Shown in pieces: positions 56,763-64,000 of a stretch of 64,000 nt of DNA. The first letter of the stretch is position 1. Each line of letters begins with the position of its first letter. The stretch spans positions 248,001 through 312,000 of the forward strand of contig CAMYCF010000001.1 in assembly GCA_947254375.1 (NCBI GenBank), in the 5' to 3' direction. The notes below the pieces were generated by a model, which was not told where the DNA came from, ran no database searches, and was given only the letters and a program-made list of their open reading frames with translations. The DNA is from an uncultured Mobilibacterium sp. (GTDB lineage: Bacteria > Bacillota > Clostridia > Peptostreptococcales > Anaerovoracaceae). A program made the position numbers and the translations under genes.

Positions 56763-59389
56763 TATGCATTCTTCTTTTCTTTGGCGACCGCCTGGGCAGC
56801 TGCCAGTCTCGCGATAGGTACCCTGAACGGCGAGCATGAAACGTAGTTCAGACCTACCTTGTAGCAGAACTCGATCGATGCAGGATCTCCTCCGTGCTCT
56901 CCGCAGATGCCGAGTTTGATGTTCGGACGGGTCTTTTTACCGTCTTCTACGGACATCTTCACGAGTTTTCCTATGCCGACCTGGTCGATCGACTGGAACG
57001 GATCCTTCTCCAAAACGCCTTTTTCAATGTACGTCTTGATGATCTCGCCCGTGTCGTCCCTCGAGAAACCGAATCCCATTTGAGTAAGGTCATTCGTTCC
57101 GTATGAGAAGAACTCCGCGTCTTCCGCGATCTTATCGGATGTGAGCGCGGCCCGCGGGATCTCGATCATGGTACCTACCATGTATTCGAGCTTTTCGCCC
57201 GCCTCTTCGAAGCACTTTGCGACAGTATCGTCGATGATCTTCTTTACGTATTTGAATTCTGCTGCGATACCTGCGAGCGGTACCATTATTTCCGGCTTGA
57301 TCTCGATCCCGAGCTCTTTCTTGACTTCGAGAGCGGCTGTGATTATAGCCGTCGTCTGCATCTCTGCGATCTCAGGATATGTTACCGCAAGTCTGCATCC
57401 CCTGTGACCGAGCATCGGATTGAACTCGTGGAGCTCTATCGTCTTGTTGACGATCTTCTCATAAGGGATATTGAATTGCTCTGAGAGTTGTCTCATCTCC
57501 TCTTCGGTCTTAGGAAGGAATTCGTGGAGAGGCGGGTCGAGGAGCCTTATCGTTACAGGCCTTTCGCCCATGACCTTATATATTCCCTTGAAGTCCTCTT
57601 TCTGGTAAGGGAGGAGCTCCGCGAGAGCTTTCCTTCTCTCCTCTTCGGTGTCGGCGAGGATCATGTGCCTGATCTTCGGGATCCTTTCATCTTCGAAGAA
57701 CATGTGCTCCGTCCTGCAGAGTCCGATACCTTCGGCTCCGAAATCGAGCGCCTGTTTTGCGTCGCGCGGATTGTCCGCGTTCGTCCTTACCTTGAGCGTG
57801 CGGATCTCGTCGGCCCATTTCATGAGGGTGCCGAAGTCGCCCGAAAGCTCAGGAGATACGGTTTTTATCTTTTCCATGTACACCTTGCCGTCGGTACCGT
57901 TGAGCGAAAGGAACTCGCCTTCGCCGTATTTTTTACCGCCGACTTCCATGTACTTTTCTTCTTCGCTTACTATGATCGAGCTGCATCCCGCTACGCAACA
58001 CTTGCCCATTCCTCTGGCAACTACCGCGGCGTGCGATGTCATACCGCCTCTCGCCGTGAGGATACCTTCGGCGACTACCATGCCGGCGAGGTCTTCAGGG
58101 GATGTTTCTTTTCTTACGAGTATGACCTTTTTACCGGAGCGAGCCATTTCGACCGCTTTTTCCGCGGTGAAATATATCTCGCCCGCTGCCGCTCCCGGAG
58201 ATGCCGGAAGGCCCGTAGCTACGGCTTCGGCTTTTTCAAGCGCTTCGTCGTCGAACTTCGGGTGGAGGAGCTGGTTTATCTGGTTAGGCTCGACCCTCAT
58301 AACGGCCGTCTCCTTGTCGATGAGACCTTCTTTTACCAGGTCGACCGCAACTTTTACCGCTGCTGCCGCCGTCCTTTTACCCGTCCTCGTCTGGAGCATG
58401 AAGAGCTTGTTGTCCTCTACCGTGAACTCCATGTCCTGCATGTCGAGATAGTGCTTCTCGAGGATGCGGGAAATATCTTCGAATTTGGAATAAACTTCAG
58501 GAAAAGCTTTTTTCATCTCGTCGATCGGCTGCGGCGTCCTTATTCCTGCGACGACGTCTTCGCCCTGAGCGTTGACGAGGAATTCTCCGAATATCCTGTT
58601 TTCGCCGTTGACCGGGCTCCTCGTGAATGCGACGCCCGTGCCGGAGGTGTTGCCCATGTTGCCGAATACCATCGACTGCACGTTTACGGCAGTTCCGAGG
58701 GAATCAGGGATGTTGCGCAGTTTTCTGTAAAGGATCGCCCTTTCGTTGTCCCATGACCTGAATACAGCCATGATCGCTTCGAGGAGCTGATCTTTAGGAT
58801 CCTGCGGGAAGTCCCTTCCGAGCTCTTTTTTGACAAGCTCCTTGTAGCCGTCTATTATCTTCTTGAGATCTTCGGTGGAAAGATCGACGTCGAATTCAGC
58901 TCCGGCGACTTCCTTCTGCGCATCGAATATCTTATCGAATTTCGTCTTGTCTATCTCCATGACGACATCGCCGAACATCTGGATGAAACGGCGGTAGCTG
59001 TCGTATGCGAAACGTTCGTTAGAAGTACGGGCGGAAAGACCTTTTACGGATTCGTCGTTGAGTCCGAGATTCAGGATCGTATCCATCATTCCCGGCATCG
59101 ATATCGGCGCTCCGGATCTTACGGACACGAGCAAAGGGTTCTCATCGCTTCCGAATTTTTTACCCGTGACCTGCTCGAGCTCCTTCATCTTTTCGTAGAT
59201 CTCCCGGATGAGTTCATCTCTGAGCTTCTTCTCTTCATGATAAAGTTTGCAGGCGTCCGTGGTTACAGTGAAACCGAACGGTACCGGAAGACCTATCTTG
59301 GTCATTTCGGCGAGACCCGCACCTTTGCCGCCCAGAAGATTTTTCATTTCCTTTGAGCCTTCGTTAAACGAATAAACAAACTTTTCCAT
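56762..59389 (-). CDS. ppdK: Pyruvate, phosphate dikinase
   Basis: The 875-residue protein has an ATP-grasp domain (LLGGKGAGLAEMTKIGLPVP; GNTSGTGVAFTRSP), the phosphohistidine domain with ARGGMTSHAAVVARGMGK, and the PEP/pyruvate barrel. The barrel includes DFGAEGIGLCRTEHMFF and the catalytic cysteine in GICGEHGGDP. It interconverts PEP and pyruvate using phosphate and ATP, which in anaerobes often serves glycolysis with pyrophosphate or gluconeogenesis. The ATG at 59389 has AGGAG seven bases before it. A GTG one codon earlier is less likely. Confidence 0.97.
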   Translation of the reverse strand: MEKFVYSFNEGSKEMKNLLGGKGAGLAEMTKIGLPVPFGFTVTTDACKLYHEEKKLRDELIREIYEKMKELEQVTGKKFGSDENPLLVSVRSGAPISMPGMMDTILNLGLNDESVKGLSARTSNERFAYDSYRRFIQMFGDVVMEIDKTKFDKIFDAQKEVAGAEFDVDLSTEDLKKIIDGYKELVKKELGRDFPQDPKDQLLEAIMAVFRSWDNERAILYRKLRNIPDSLGTAVNVQSMVFGNMGNTSGTGVAFTRSPVNGENRIFGEFLVNAQGEDVVAGIRTPQPIDEMKKAFPEVYSKFEDISRILEKHYLDMQDMEFTVEDNKLFMLQTRTGKRTAAAAVKVAVDLVKEGLIDKETAVMRVEPNQINQLLHPKFDDEALEKAEAVATGLPASPGAAAGEIYFTAEKAVEMARSGKKVILVRKETSPEDLAGMVVAEGILTARGGMTSHAAVVARGMGKCCVAGCSSIIVSEEEKYMEVGGKKYGEGEFLSLNGTDGKVYMEKIKTVSPELSGDFGTLMKWADEIRTLKVRTNADNPRDAKQALDFGAEGIGLCRTEHMFFEDERIPKIRHMILADTEEERRKALAELLPYQKEDFKGIYKVMGERPVTIRLLDPPLHEFLPKTEEEMRQLSEQFNIPYEKIVNKTIELHEFNPMLGHRGCRLAVTYPEIAEMQTTAIITAALEVKKELGIEIKPEIMVPLAGIAAEFKYVKKIIDDTVAKCFEEAGEKLEYMVGTMIEIPRAALTSDKIAEDAEFFSYGTNDLTQMGFGFSRDDTGEIIKTYIEKGVLEKDPFQSIDQVGIGKLVKMSVEDGKKTRPNIKLGICGEHGGDPASIEFCYKVGLNYVSCSPFRVPIARLAAAQAVAKEKKNA

Positions 59390-59404
59390 CACACATCTCC
59401 TAAC

Positions 59405-60826
59405 TTAAAAAGTCATCCTCTCTTCAATATATTTCCTTACATCGCCTACAGGTACACGCACTTGCTCCATGGTATCCCTGTCGCGTATTGTAACAGATTT
59501 ATCCGCTTCCGTATCGAAGTCGACACAGATCGAGAAAGGCGTACCGATCTCATCTTCCCTCCTGTATCTCTTGCCGATCGATCCGCTTGCGTCGTATTCA
59601 ACGTTGAAGTATTTCGACAGCTCTTCATATATAGGCAGTGCCGTCTCTTCGAGCTTCTTTGAAAGAGGCAGGACGGCCGCCGTATACGGGGCGAGAGCCG
59701 GATGAAGTCTGAGCACTACCCTCTTATCCTCTTTGCCGGATCCGTCCGTCAGGATCTCCTCATCGTAAGCATCGATCAAGAAGGCCAAAGCCACCCTGTC
59801 GGCTCCGAGTGAAGGCTCGATACAGAAAGGCACGTACTTCTCGTTCGTTTCAGGATCGAGATAGCTCATATCCTGCCCGGAGTACTCCATGTGCCTCGAC
59901 AGGTCGAAATCCGTTCTGTCAGCCACTCCCCAAAGTTCTCCCCAGCCGAACGGGAACAGATACTCTATATCCGATGTCGCCGCGCTGTAGTGAGAGAGCT
60001 CCTCTTTGGCGTGATCCCTTATCCTCATGTTTTCTTCCTTCATCCCGAGGGACTTAAGGAAGTTCACGCAGTAATCCTTCCAGTATTTGAACCACTCGAG
60101 GTCGGTGCCCGGCTTGCAGAAAAATTCCAGCTCCATCTGCTCGAACTCGCGCGTCCTGAACGTGAAGTTGCCCGGCGTGATCTCGTTCCTGAAAGATTTT
60201 CCGATCTGAGCGATTCCGAACGGGATCTTCTTTCTCGTCGTCCTCTGCACGCTCTTAAAATTCACGAAAATGCCCTGGGCGGTCTCCGGACGAAGGTAAA
60301 TCTCAGCCTTCGCATCCTCTGTAACGCCCTGGAACGTCTTGAACATAAGATTGAATTTACGGATAGGTGTAAAATCGCTTTCCCCGCACTCCGGACAAGG
60401 CACTTTGTTGTCGGCTAAAAATTTCTCCAACTTCTCGTTTTCCCATCCGTCGCAGCCGAGGGCCTCACCGTCCCTCTTAAGGGTAAAATCTTCGATCAGC
60501 TTGTCGGCTCTGAATCTCGATTTACAGTGACGGCAGTCGGTGAGCGGATCGGTGAATCCGCCGAGGTGTCCCGACGCTTCCCACGTTCTCGGGTTCATCA
60601 GGATCGCCGCGTCGAGTCCGACGTTGTATTTCGACTCCTGGACGAATTTCTTCCACCAGGCTTTCTTGACGTTGTTCTTGAACGCAACTCCGAGAGGGCC
60701 GTAATCCCATGTATTTGAGAGGCCTCCGTATATCTCGGACCCCGGGAAAACGAATCCCCTGTTCTTTGCAAGCGCCGTGATCTTCTCCATCGTTACCGTT
60801 CTGTCGTTAGTTTTATTTTCGCTCAT
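59405..60826 (-). CDS. glyS: Glycyl-tRNA synthetase, dimeric type
   Basis: The 473-residue class II enzyme starts with the KNRGFVFPGSEIYGGLSNTW and DYGPLGVAFKNNVK motifs. It has a cysteine-rich insertion (CRHCKSRF, CPECGES), motif 2 (FRNEITPGNFTFRTREFEQM) and a C-terminal anticodon domain. This is the alpha2 form rather than the alpha2-beta2 GlyQS pair. I looked for T-box features (AGGGTGG) in the 180-base leader and found none. Two tandem 10-mers GCTTAATATA (60901-60920) there supply candidate -10 boxes on the minus strand. Confidence 0.96.
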   Translation of the reverse strand: MSENKTNDRTVTMEKITALAKNRGFVFPGSEIYGGLSNTWDYGPLGVAFKNNVKKAWWKKFVQESKYNVGLDAAILMNPRTWEASGHLGGFTDPLTDCRHCKSRFRADKLIEDFTLKRDGEALGCDGWENEKLEKFLADNKVPCPECGESDFTPIRKFNLMFKTFQGVTEDAKAEIYLRPETAQGIFVNFKSVQRTTRKKIPFGIAQIGKSFRNEITPGNFTFRTREFEQMELEFFCKPGTDLEWFKYWKDYCVNFLKSLGMKEENMRIRDHAKEELSHYSAATSDIEYLFPFGWGELWGVADRTDFDLSRHMEYSGQDMSYLDPETNEKYVPFCIEPSLGADRVALAFLIDAYDEEILTDGSGKEDKRVVLRLHPALAPYTAAVLPLSKKLEETALPIYEELSKYFNVEYDASGSIGKRYRREDEIGTPFSICVDFDTEADKSVTIRDRDTMEQVRVPVGDVRKYIEERMTF

Positions 60827-60900
60827 ACACTACCTTCCGTTATAAATAGATTTTTACCGCGCCCGGTCCTGCACCCGGTTACAGCAGCTTGATTACTGCC

Positions 60901-60920
60901 GCTTAATATAGCTTAATATA
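60901..60920. repeat. Tandem 10-mer pair in the glyS leader
   Basis: GCTTAATATA occurs twice in a row. On the minus strand each gives TATATT, a possible -10 box, but no matching -35 box is evident. A GAGGCG/CGCCTC hairpin (60924-60948) lies just upstream in transcription direction. Confidence 0.6.
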
Positions 60921-61011
60921 GTTAGAGGCGAACCTTTAAAGCACGCCTCCAAAAATCCCATGTAAACTAATCAATGTCTTCAGCCGGTGATCACACCGCT
61001 TCGGCATCGTG

Positions 61012-62025
61012 CTATTTCTTCAGTTCCTTTTCGACTTCGTCGATCGCTTTCTCGATATCCTTCTTCGAGTCTTTCATGACGTCTTCAGCCTTGTCGGCAA
61101 CGTGTTCGACGTCCTTTTCGACCTTCTTCGCGACATCCTTTGCATCCTTCGAAGCCTCGTCCTTCAGATCTTCGGCGCCCATTTTGATGTTCTTCGCAGC
61201 CTCTTTGGCATCTTCCTTGATACCCATTTCATCATCTTCTTTCTTCAGATCTTTTCCGAGATCCCTGACATTCTTCTTGATCTCGTCGATGTTCGAGCTC
61301 GCGCTCTTTTTGACATCTTCAAAACCGGCCTGAATAGGAGCAACTACGTCTTCCTTCGTCCTGCGGATGACGTTCTCCCTTCTTTCCTTGATATCGTCGA
61401 ACATCTCACTGCCGCGGTCCTTGATATCGTAGATCATGTCAGAGCCCTTGTATTTGACGTCGTTGTAAAAATCGCTGTCCTTGATCTTCTCGATGGCGTC
61501 GGAACTCTTCTCTTTGAAGCCGTTGTAGATCTCGCTGTCTTTGATCTTATCGATGGTCTCGCGGCTCTTCTCTTTTACCGCCATGCCCTTGTCGACAGCC
61601 GTGTCATACTTGTCTTTTACCTTGCCGTTGATGTCGACTATCTCGCCGTTGTGTTTCATGAATTCGACTTCACATCTGAATCCGGCTGCAGCGATCACTG
61701 CGAACACAACTCCCCAAGGAGCGATAACGGCTCCTACCAAGCTTACCGTGAGAGGCAGGTTCAGCAGGGTCTCGCCGTCTTTCTTGATGATGATCTTCGA
61801 CATGTTTCCCTTCGAAATGATCTCACGGACCTTCCTTACAAACTCTTTATCTTCCATCGACGCCTTCTTGCCCGCCGCATACGTGTCGTAATTGATGGAC
61901 TCCTCTATGGCGATTATCGCGTCAACTACGCTTCCGTCCATAGCTTCGAGAGCCTCTTTGGCTTCTCTGTACGTTACTCCCGTCCTGTCTTTTACGAGTT
62001 CGATCTTCTCCAACGTTATTTCCAT
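61012..62025 (-). CDS. DUF4342 protein with long amphipathic C-terminal tail
   Basis: The 337-residue protein has a UBA-like N-terminus (LEKIELVKDRTGVTYREAKE, residues about 5-45) and a DUF4342 domain (about 60-125) with one hydrophobic stretch, LPLTVSLVGAVIAPWGVVFA. The remaining 200 residues are charged, predicted helical and repetitive (KIKDS, DDIKERR, AKDVAKKVEKDVEHVADKAE). That tail resembles apolipoprotein or LEA-like amphipathic repeats and is far longer than in ordinary DUF4342 proteins. It may lie along the membrane surface. The function is unknown. Confidence 0.8.
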   Translation of the reverse strand: MEITLEKIELVKDRTGVTYREAKEALEAMDGSVVDAIIAIEESINYDTYAAGKKASMEDKEFVRKVREIISKGNMSKIIIKKDGETLLNLPLTVSLVGAVIAPWGVVFAVIAAAGFRCEVEFMKHNGEIVDINGKVKDKYDTAVDKGMAVKEKSRETIDKIKDSEIYNGFKEKSSDAIEKIKDSDFYNDVKYKGSDMIYDIKDRGSEMFDDIKERRENVIRRTKEDVVAPIQAGFEDVKKSASSNIDEIKKNVRDLGKDLKKEDDEMGIKEDAKEAAKNIKMGAEDLKDEASKDAKDVAKKVEKDVEHVADKAEDVMKDSKKDIEKAIDEVEKELKK

Positions 62026-62049
62026 AAGTACCTCCCCGTAATTTCTCCG

Positions 62050-62838
62050 CTAATCCAAACCCAATTTATCGTAGGACAATTCGATGCCCGGATAATACTG
62101 AACATATTTTCTTAAAATTTCCCTAATTTCTTCCGAATATTTTTGTTTGAGCACAAGTTTTTCAAACACTTCGAAGGGTTGATCGAGGAAATATTTCAGC
62201 ACGTCCACTATATCAAAATTCGGTGTAAAAATCAACTTTTCGCCGTTTTCTTTGTGCGCCGTTCCCGATTCGGTCGCGGTCATGCAGGAGTCGCATATTA
62301 TGCCTCCGTCCCCGACGGAAAACGCCGGCGGATGACCGTCCTCCTTTCTCATGTCTACGCGGCTTTTACCGCAGTCGACGCAGACGGACAGTTCCGGCAT
62401 GAATCCCATCATCCGCAAAGTTTTTACTATATACGCAAAAAACATCGATTCGAAACCGCTTTCCGCATGCGATATCGCCTCCAGAAAAGAGAGGGTCAGA
62501 TCGAACAGCGCATGCTTCGGCTGTTCATCCTCGAGTATCCCGTTGAGGTACTCCATCATCTCCGATGCGAAAATGAACCGATCGATGTTTTCTCCTATCG
62601 AATAATAACTGTTTTTCACCGTGGAGCCGTTTATGTTGTATGCCCCGCGCGAACTGAATAAATCGTACGAAGCGTAGGTGAACGGCCTTATCGAAAGGGC
62701 GGACTTTCCCTTGCCCTTCTCGTTCATGCCCGTGCCGGCCGATATCCTCCCGATGTCCCTCGTGAAGATGACTATCATCCTGCGATTATTCAGTATCTTG
62801 TGTTGTTTCAGAACTATACCGTCCGTCCTGGTCAGCAA
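62050..62838 (-). CDS. recO: DNA repair protein RecO
   Basis: The 262-residue protein has the N-terminal OB-fold (TDGIVLKQHKILNNRRMIVI, TRDIGRISAGTGM). The helical C-terminal domain has a zinc site built from CVDCGK and CDSC. RecO loads RecA with RecR on gapped DNA. It starts with TTG at 62838 behind GGAGGG. It lies 41 bases after era, the common era-recO order. Confidence 0.93.
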   Translation of the reverse strand: MLTRTDGIVLKQHKILNNRRMIVIFTRDIGRISAGTGMNEKGKGKSALSIRPFTYASYDLFSSRGAYNINGSTVKNSYYSIGENIDRFIFASEMMEYLNGILEDEQPKHALFDLTLSFLEAISHAESGFESMFFAYIVKTLRMMGFMPELSVCVDCGKSRVDMRKEDGHPPAFSVGDGGIICDSCMTATESGTAHKENGEKLIFTPNFDIVDVLKYFLDQPFEVFEKLVLKQKYSEEIREILRKYVQYYPGIELSYDKLGLD

Positions 62839-62879
62839 AGCAACCCTCCGCTCCTTTTATGCGAGCCGCACCTTACGCT

Positions 62880-63782
62880 TTATTTATCCGAGCCGTATCC
62901 GAACCGCCTGATGTTGAGGTCGGAATCCCGCCAGTTTTCCTTGACTTTTACCCAAAGGGTGAGGTAGACGCGCGTGCCGAGGAGCTCCTCGATGTCTATT
63001 CTGGCGCTTTTACCGACGCCCTTCAGCTTGTGGCCGCCCTTGCCGATTATTATGCTTTTATGCGAACGCTTGTCGCAGTAAATGACGGCGCTTATGTCCG
63101 TGATTTTCTCTTTTTCCGCAAAAGACTCTATCTCGACGAACACGCCGTGCGGCACCTCTTGGTCAAGGTACTCTAAAAGTTTTTCGCGGATGATCTCGCT
63201 CACTATAAAACGCTCGGGCTCGTCGGTCACCATGTCTTCCGGGAAAAACATCGGTCCTTCCTCCATAAAAGTCGCCACGTACTTCAGGAGCTCGTCGACG
63301 TTGTTCCCCTCTTTTGCCGATATCCCGTATATGTCCCCGAAAACCCCGGTCGCCGAGTATTCCCTGTAAAGCTCCATGTAGTCGTCCGGGTGCATCTTGT
63401 CGATCTTGTTGATCGCGAGGACCTTCGGCTTATTGATGCCCGAGATCATGTCGAGCATGCGCTTGTCCCCTTCGCCCGAGTCGCGCGTTCCGTCTATCAG
63501 CAGAAGGATGACGTCGACGCTGCCGAACGTGTTTATCGCGGTCTCGTTGATCGCGCTGCCGAGCTTGTTCTTCGGCTTGTGTATCCCCGGCGTGTCCAGG
63601 AAAACGATCTGCAGACCTTCCCCGTCGTCAGCCGAAAGGTCCGTGTATATCCCGGTTATCCTGTTCCTCGTCGTCTGAGGTTTATTTGAAGTTATCGCTA
63701 TCTTCTCGCCCAAGATCCTGTTGAGCAATGTTGATTTCCCGGCATTCGTCCTCCCGACGATGCCCACAAAACCGGATCTCAT
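62880..63782 (-). CDS. era: GTPase Era
   Basis: The 300-residue protein has G1 GRTNAGKSTLLN, G2 TTRNRITGIY, G3 DTPGIHKPK and G4 NKIDK, then a C-terminal KH domain (IIIGKGGHKLKGVGKSAR). Era binds 16S rRNA and helps assemble the 30S subunit. An AAAGGAG site precedes the ATG. It lies directly after cdd in the conserved cdd-era-recO order. Confidence 0.97.
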   Translation of the reverse strand: MRSGFVGIVGRTNAGKSTLLNRILGEKIAITSNKPQTTRNRITGIYTDLSADDGEGLQIVFLDTPGIHKPKNKLGSAINETAINTFGSVDVILLLIDGTRDSGEGDKRMLDMISGINKPKVLAINKIDKMHPDDYMELYREYSATGVFGDIYGISAKEGNNVDELLKYVATFMEEGPMFFPEDMVTDEPERFIVSEIIREKLLEYLDQEVPHGVFVEIESFAEKEKITDISAVIYCDKRSHKSIIIGKGGHKLKGVGKSARIDIEELLGTRVYLTLWVKVKENWRDSDLNIRRFGYGSDK

Positions 63783-63800
63783 AGCTTTCTCCTTTCGCCT

Positions 63801-64000
63801 CTAAAGTCTGAACGTTCTCGGTAAAAGATCGGAGAGCTTCCTCTCTTCCAAATGATCTTCGTCGTCGCCCGTTATTATATCCATGTCCTTGCAGAATTCC
63901 GATAAAAACTGCCTGCATATTCCGCACGGGTTCACGGCTCCGTCGTCGGACACGATCGCTATCGCGGTAAAATCAGTGTATCCTGCCGCAACGGCTTTTA
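63801..64000 (-). CDS. cdd: Cytidine deaminase, C-terminal part
   Basis: Only the last 66 codons are in the window, and the gene continues past the right edge. The residues KAVAAGYTDFTAIAIVSDDG and the second zinc motif NPCGICRQFLSEFC are diagnostic of Cdd, which converts cytidine to uridine. The first motif (H-A-E) lies outside the window. It ends 18 bases before the era start. Confidence 0.93.
   Translation of the reverse strand, partial: KAVAAGYTDFTAIAIVSDDGAVNPCGICRQFLSEFCKDMDIITGDDEDHLEERKLSDLLPRTFRL

Noticed and set aside
60827..61011. T-box riboswitch before glyS
   Set aside because: There is no AGGGTGG-type sequence, no specifier stem and no terminator/antiterminator pair. The same absence applies to the short gap before thrS (8182-8266).
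62941..64000. Apparent excess of TAAAA/TTTTA across the window
   Set aside because: I counted nine in 63001-64000, where about two are expected for random 50% GC. GAAAA/TTTTC is also raised (about six), so this looks like general A-run and lysine/phenylalanine codon context rather than a special motif. A genome-wide k-mer count would decide.
1..64000. tRNA or rRNA genes
   Set aside because: No clover-leaf sequence with GTTCGA-type T-arm and CCA-type end, and no rRNA-like stretch, was found on reading the intergenic regions.

Overview
The window is about 64 kb of a chromosome of roughly 50% GC from an anaerobic Firmicute, most likely class Clostridia. The evidence is an electron-bifurcating [FeFe] hydrogenase operon, a second H-cluster protein of sensory type, pyruvate phosphate dikinase, the dimeric glycyl-tRNA synthetase, a NiaR-type niacin repressor, a LexA repressor, an infC-rpmI-rplT operon with an attenuator leader, and TAATG/ATGA coupling between genes. 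I cannot name a genus from the sequence alone. Most genes are on the minus strand. No rRNA or tRNA gene and no CRISPR array is present.

Layout. 1-10.7 kb (minus): ispG (cut by the window edge), rseP, dxr, cdsA, uppS, frr and pyrH form an isoprenoid, envelope and ribosome-recycling operon, followed upstream by sppA, thrS, thiI and a cysteine desulfurase. 10.7-19.7 kb: rny, a divergent peptide transporter, a MinD-like ATPase with radC, then a minus operon of a PPIase lipoprotein, nrdR, cmk, a DUF1015 protein and a small membrane protein. 19.8-23.3 kb: a prophage relic holding a portal fragment, a MuF capsid protein with a toxin-like C-terminus, a small candidate immunity gene, a single type I-C-like CRISPR repeat followed by a terminator, and a broken scaffold gene. 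23.3-26.7 kb: a PTS-IIC-like permease divergent from niaR, then the infC operon. 26.8-34.6 kb: a nine-gene Mrp/Mbh-type cation/proton antiporter operon with three NuoL/M/N-like subunits.

34.9-38 kb (mostly plus): a stand-alone radical SAM protein, lexA, a phospholipase C-like protein and a small export protein. 38-43.9 kb (minus): an extracellular flavin electron-transfer locus made of a haem-type membrane reductase with an FMN-binding tail interrupted by TAA, a 923-residue FMN-binding/Ig-like protein, and a frameshifted cell-wall-anchored surface protein. 44.2-45.6 kb: an M18 aminopeptidase. 45.8-50.9 kb (minus): hydrogenase operon hydC, HATPase, 2Fe-2S protein, hydB, hydA. Divergent from it, 51.2-54.5 kb: DRTGG, HATPase, sensory hydrogenase, DRTGG and PHP genes. 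54.5-55.8 kb: LD-carboxypeptidase and a small membrane protein. 55.9-64 kb (minus): cdd (partial), era, recO, a DUF4342 protein, glyS, ppdK and a YitT-family protein.

The most unusual spot is 20.3-22.2 kb. There a phage relic has kept an AT-rich toxin/immunity-like pair, and directly behind it lies a lone CRISPR repeat ending in a transcription terminator, the architecture expected of an RNA anti-CRISPR.
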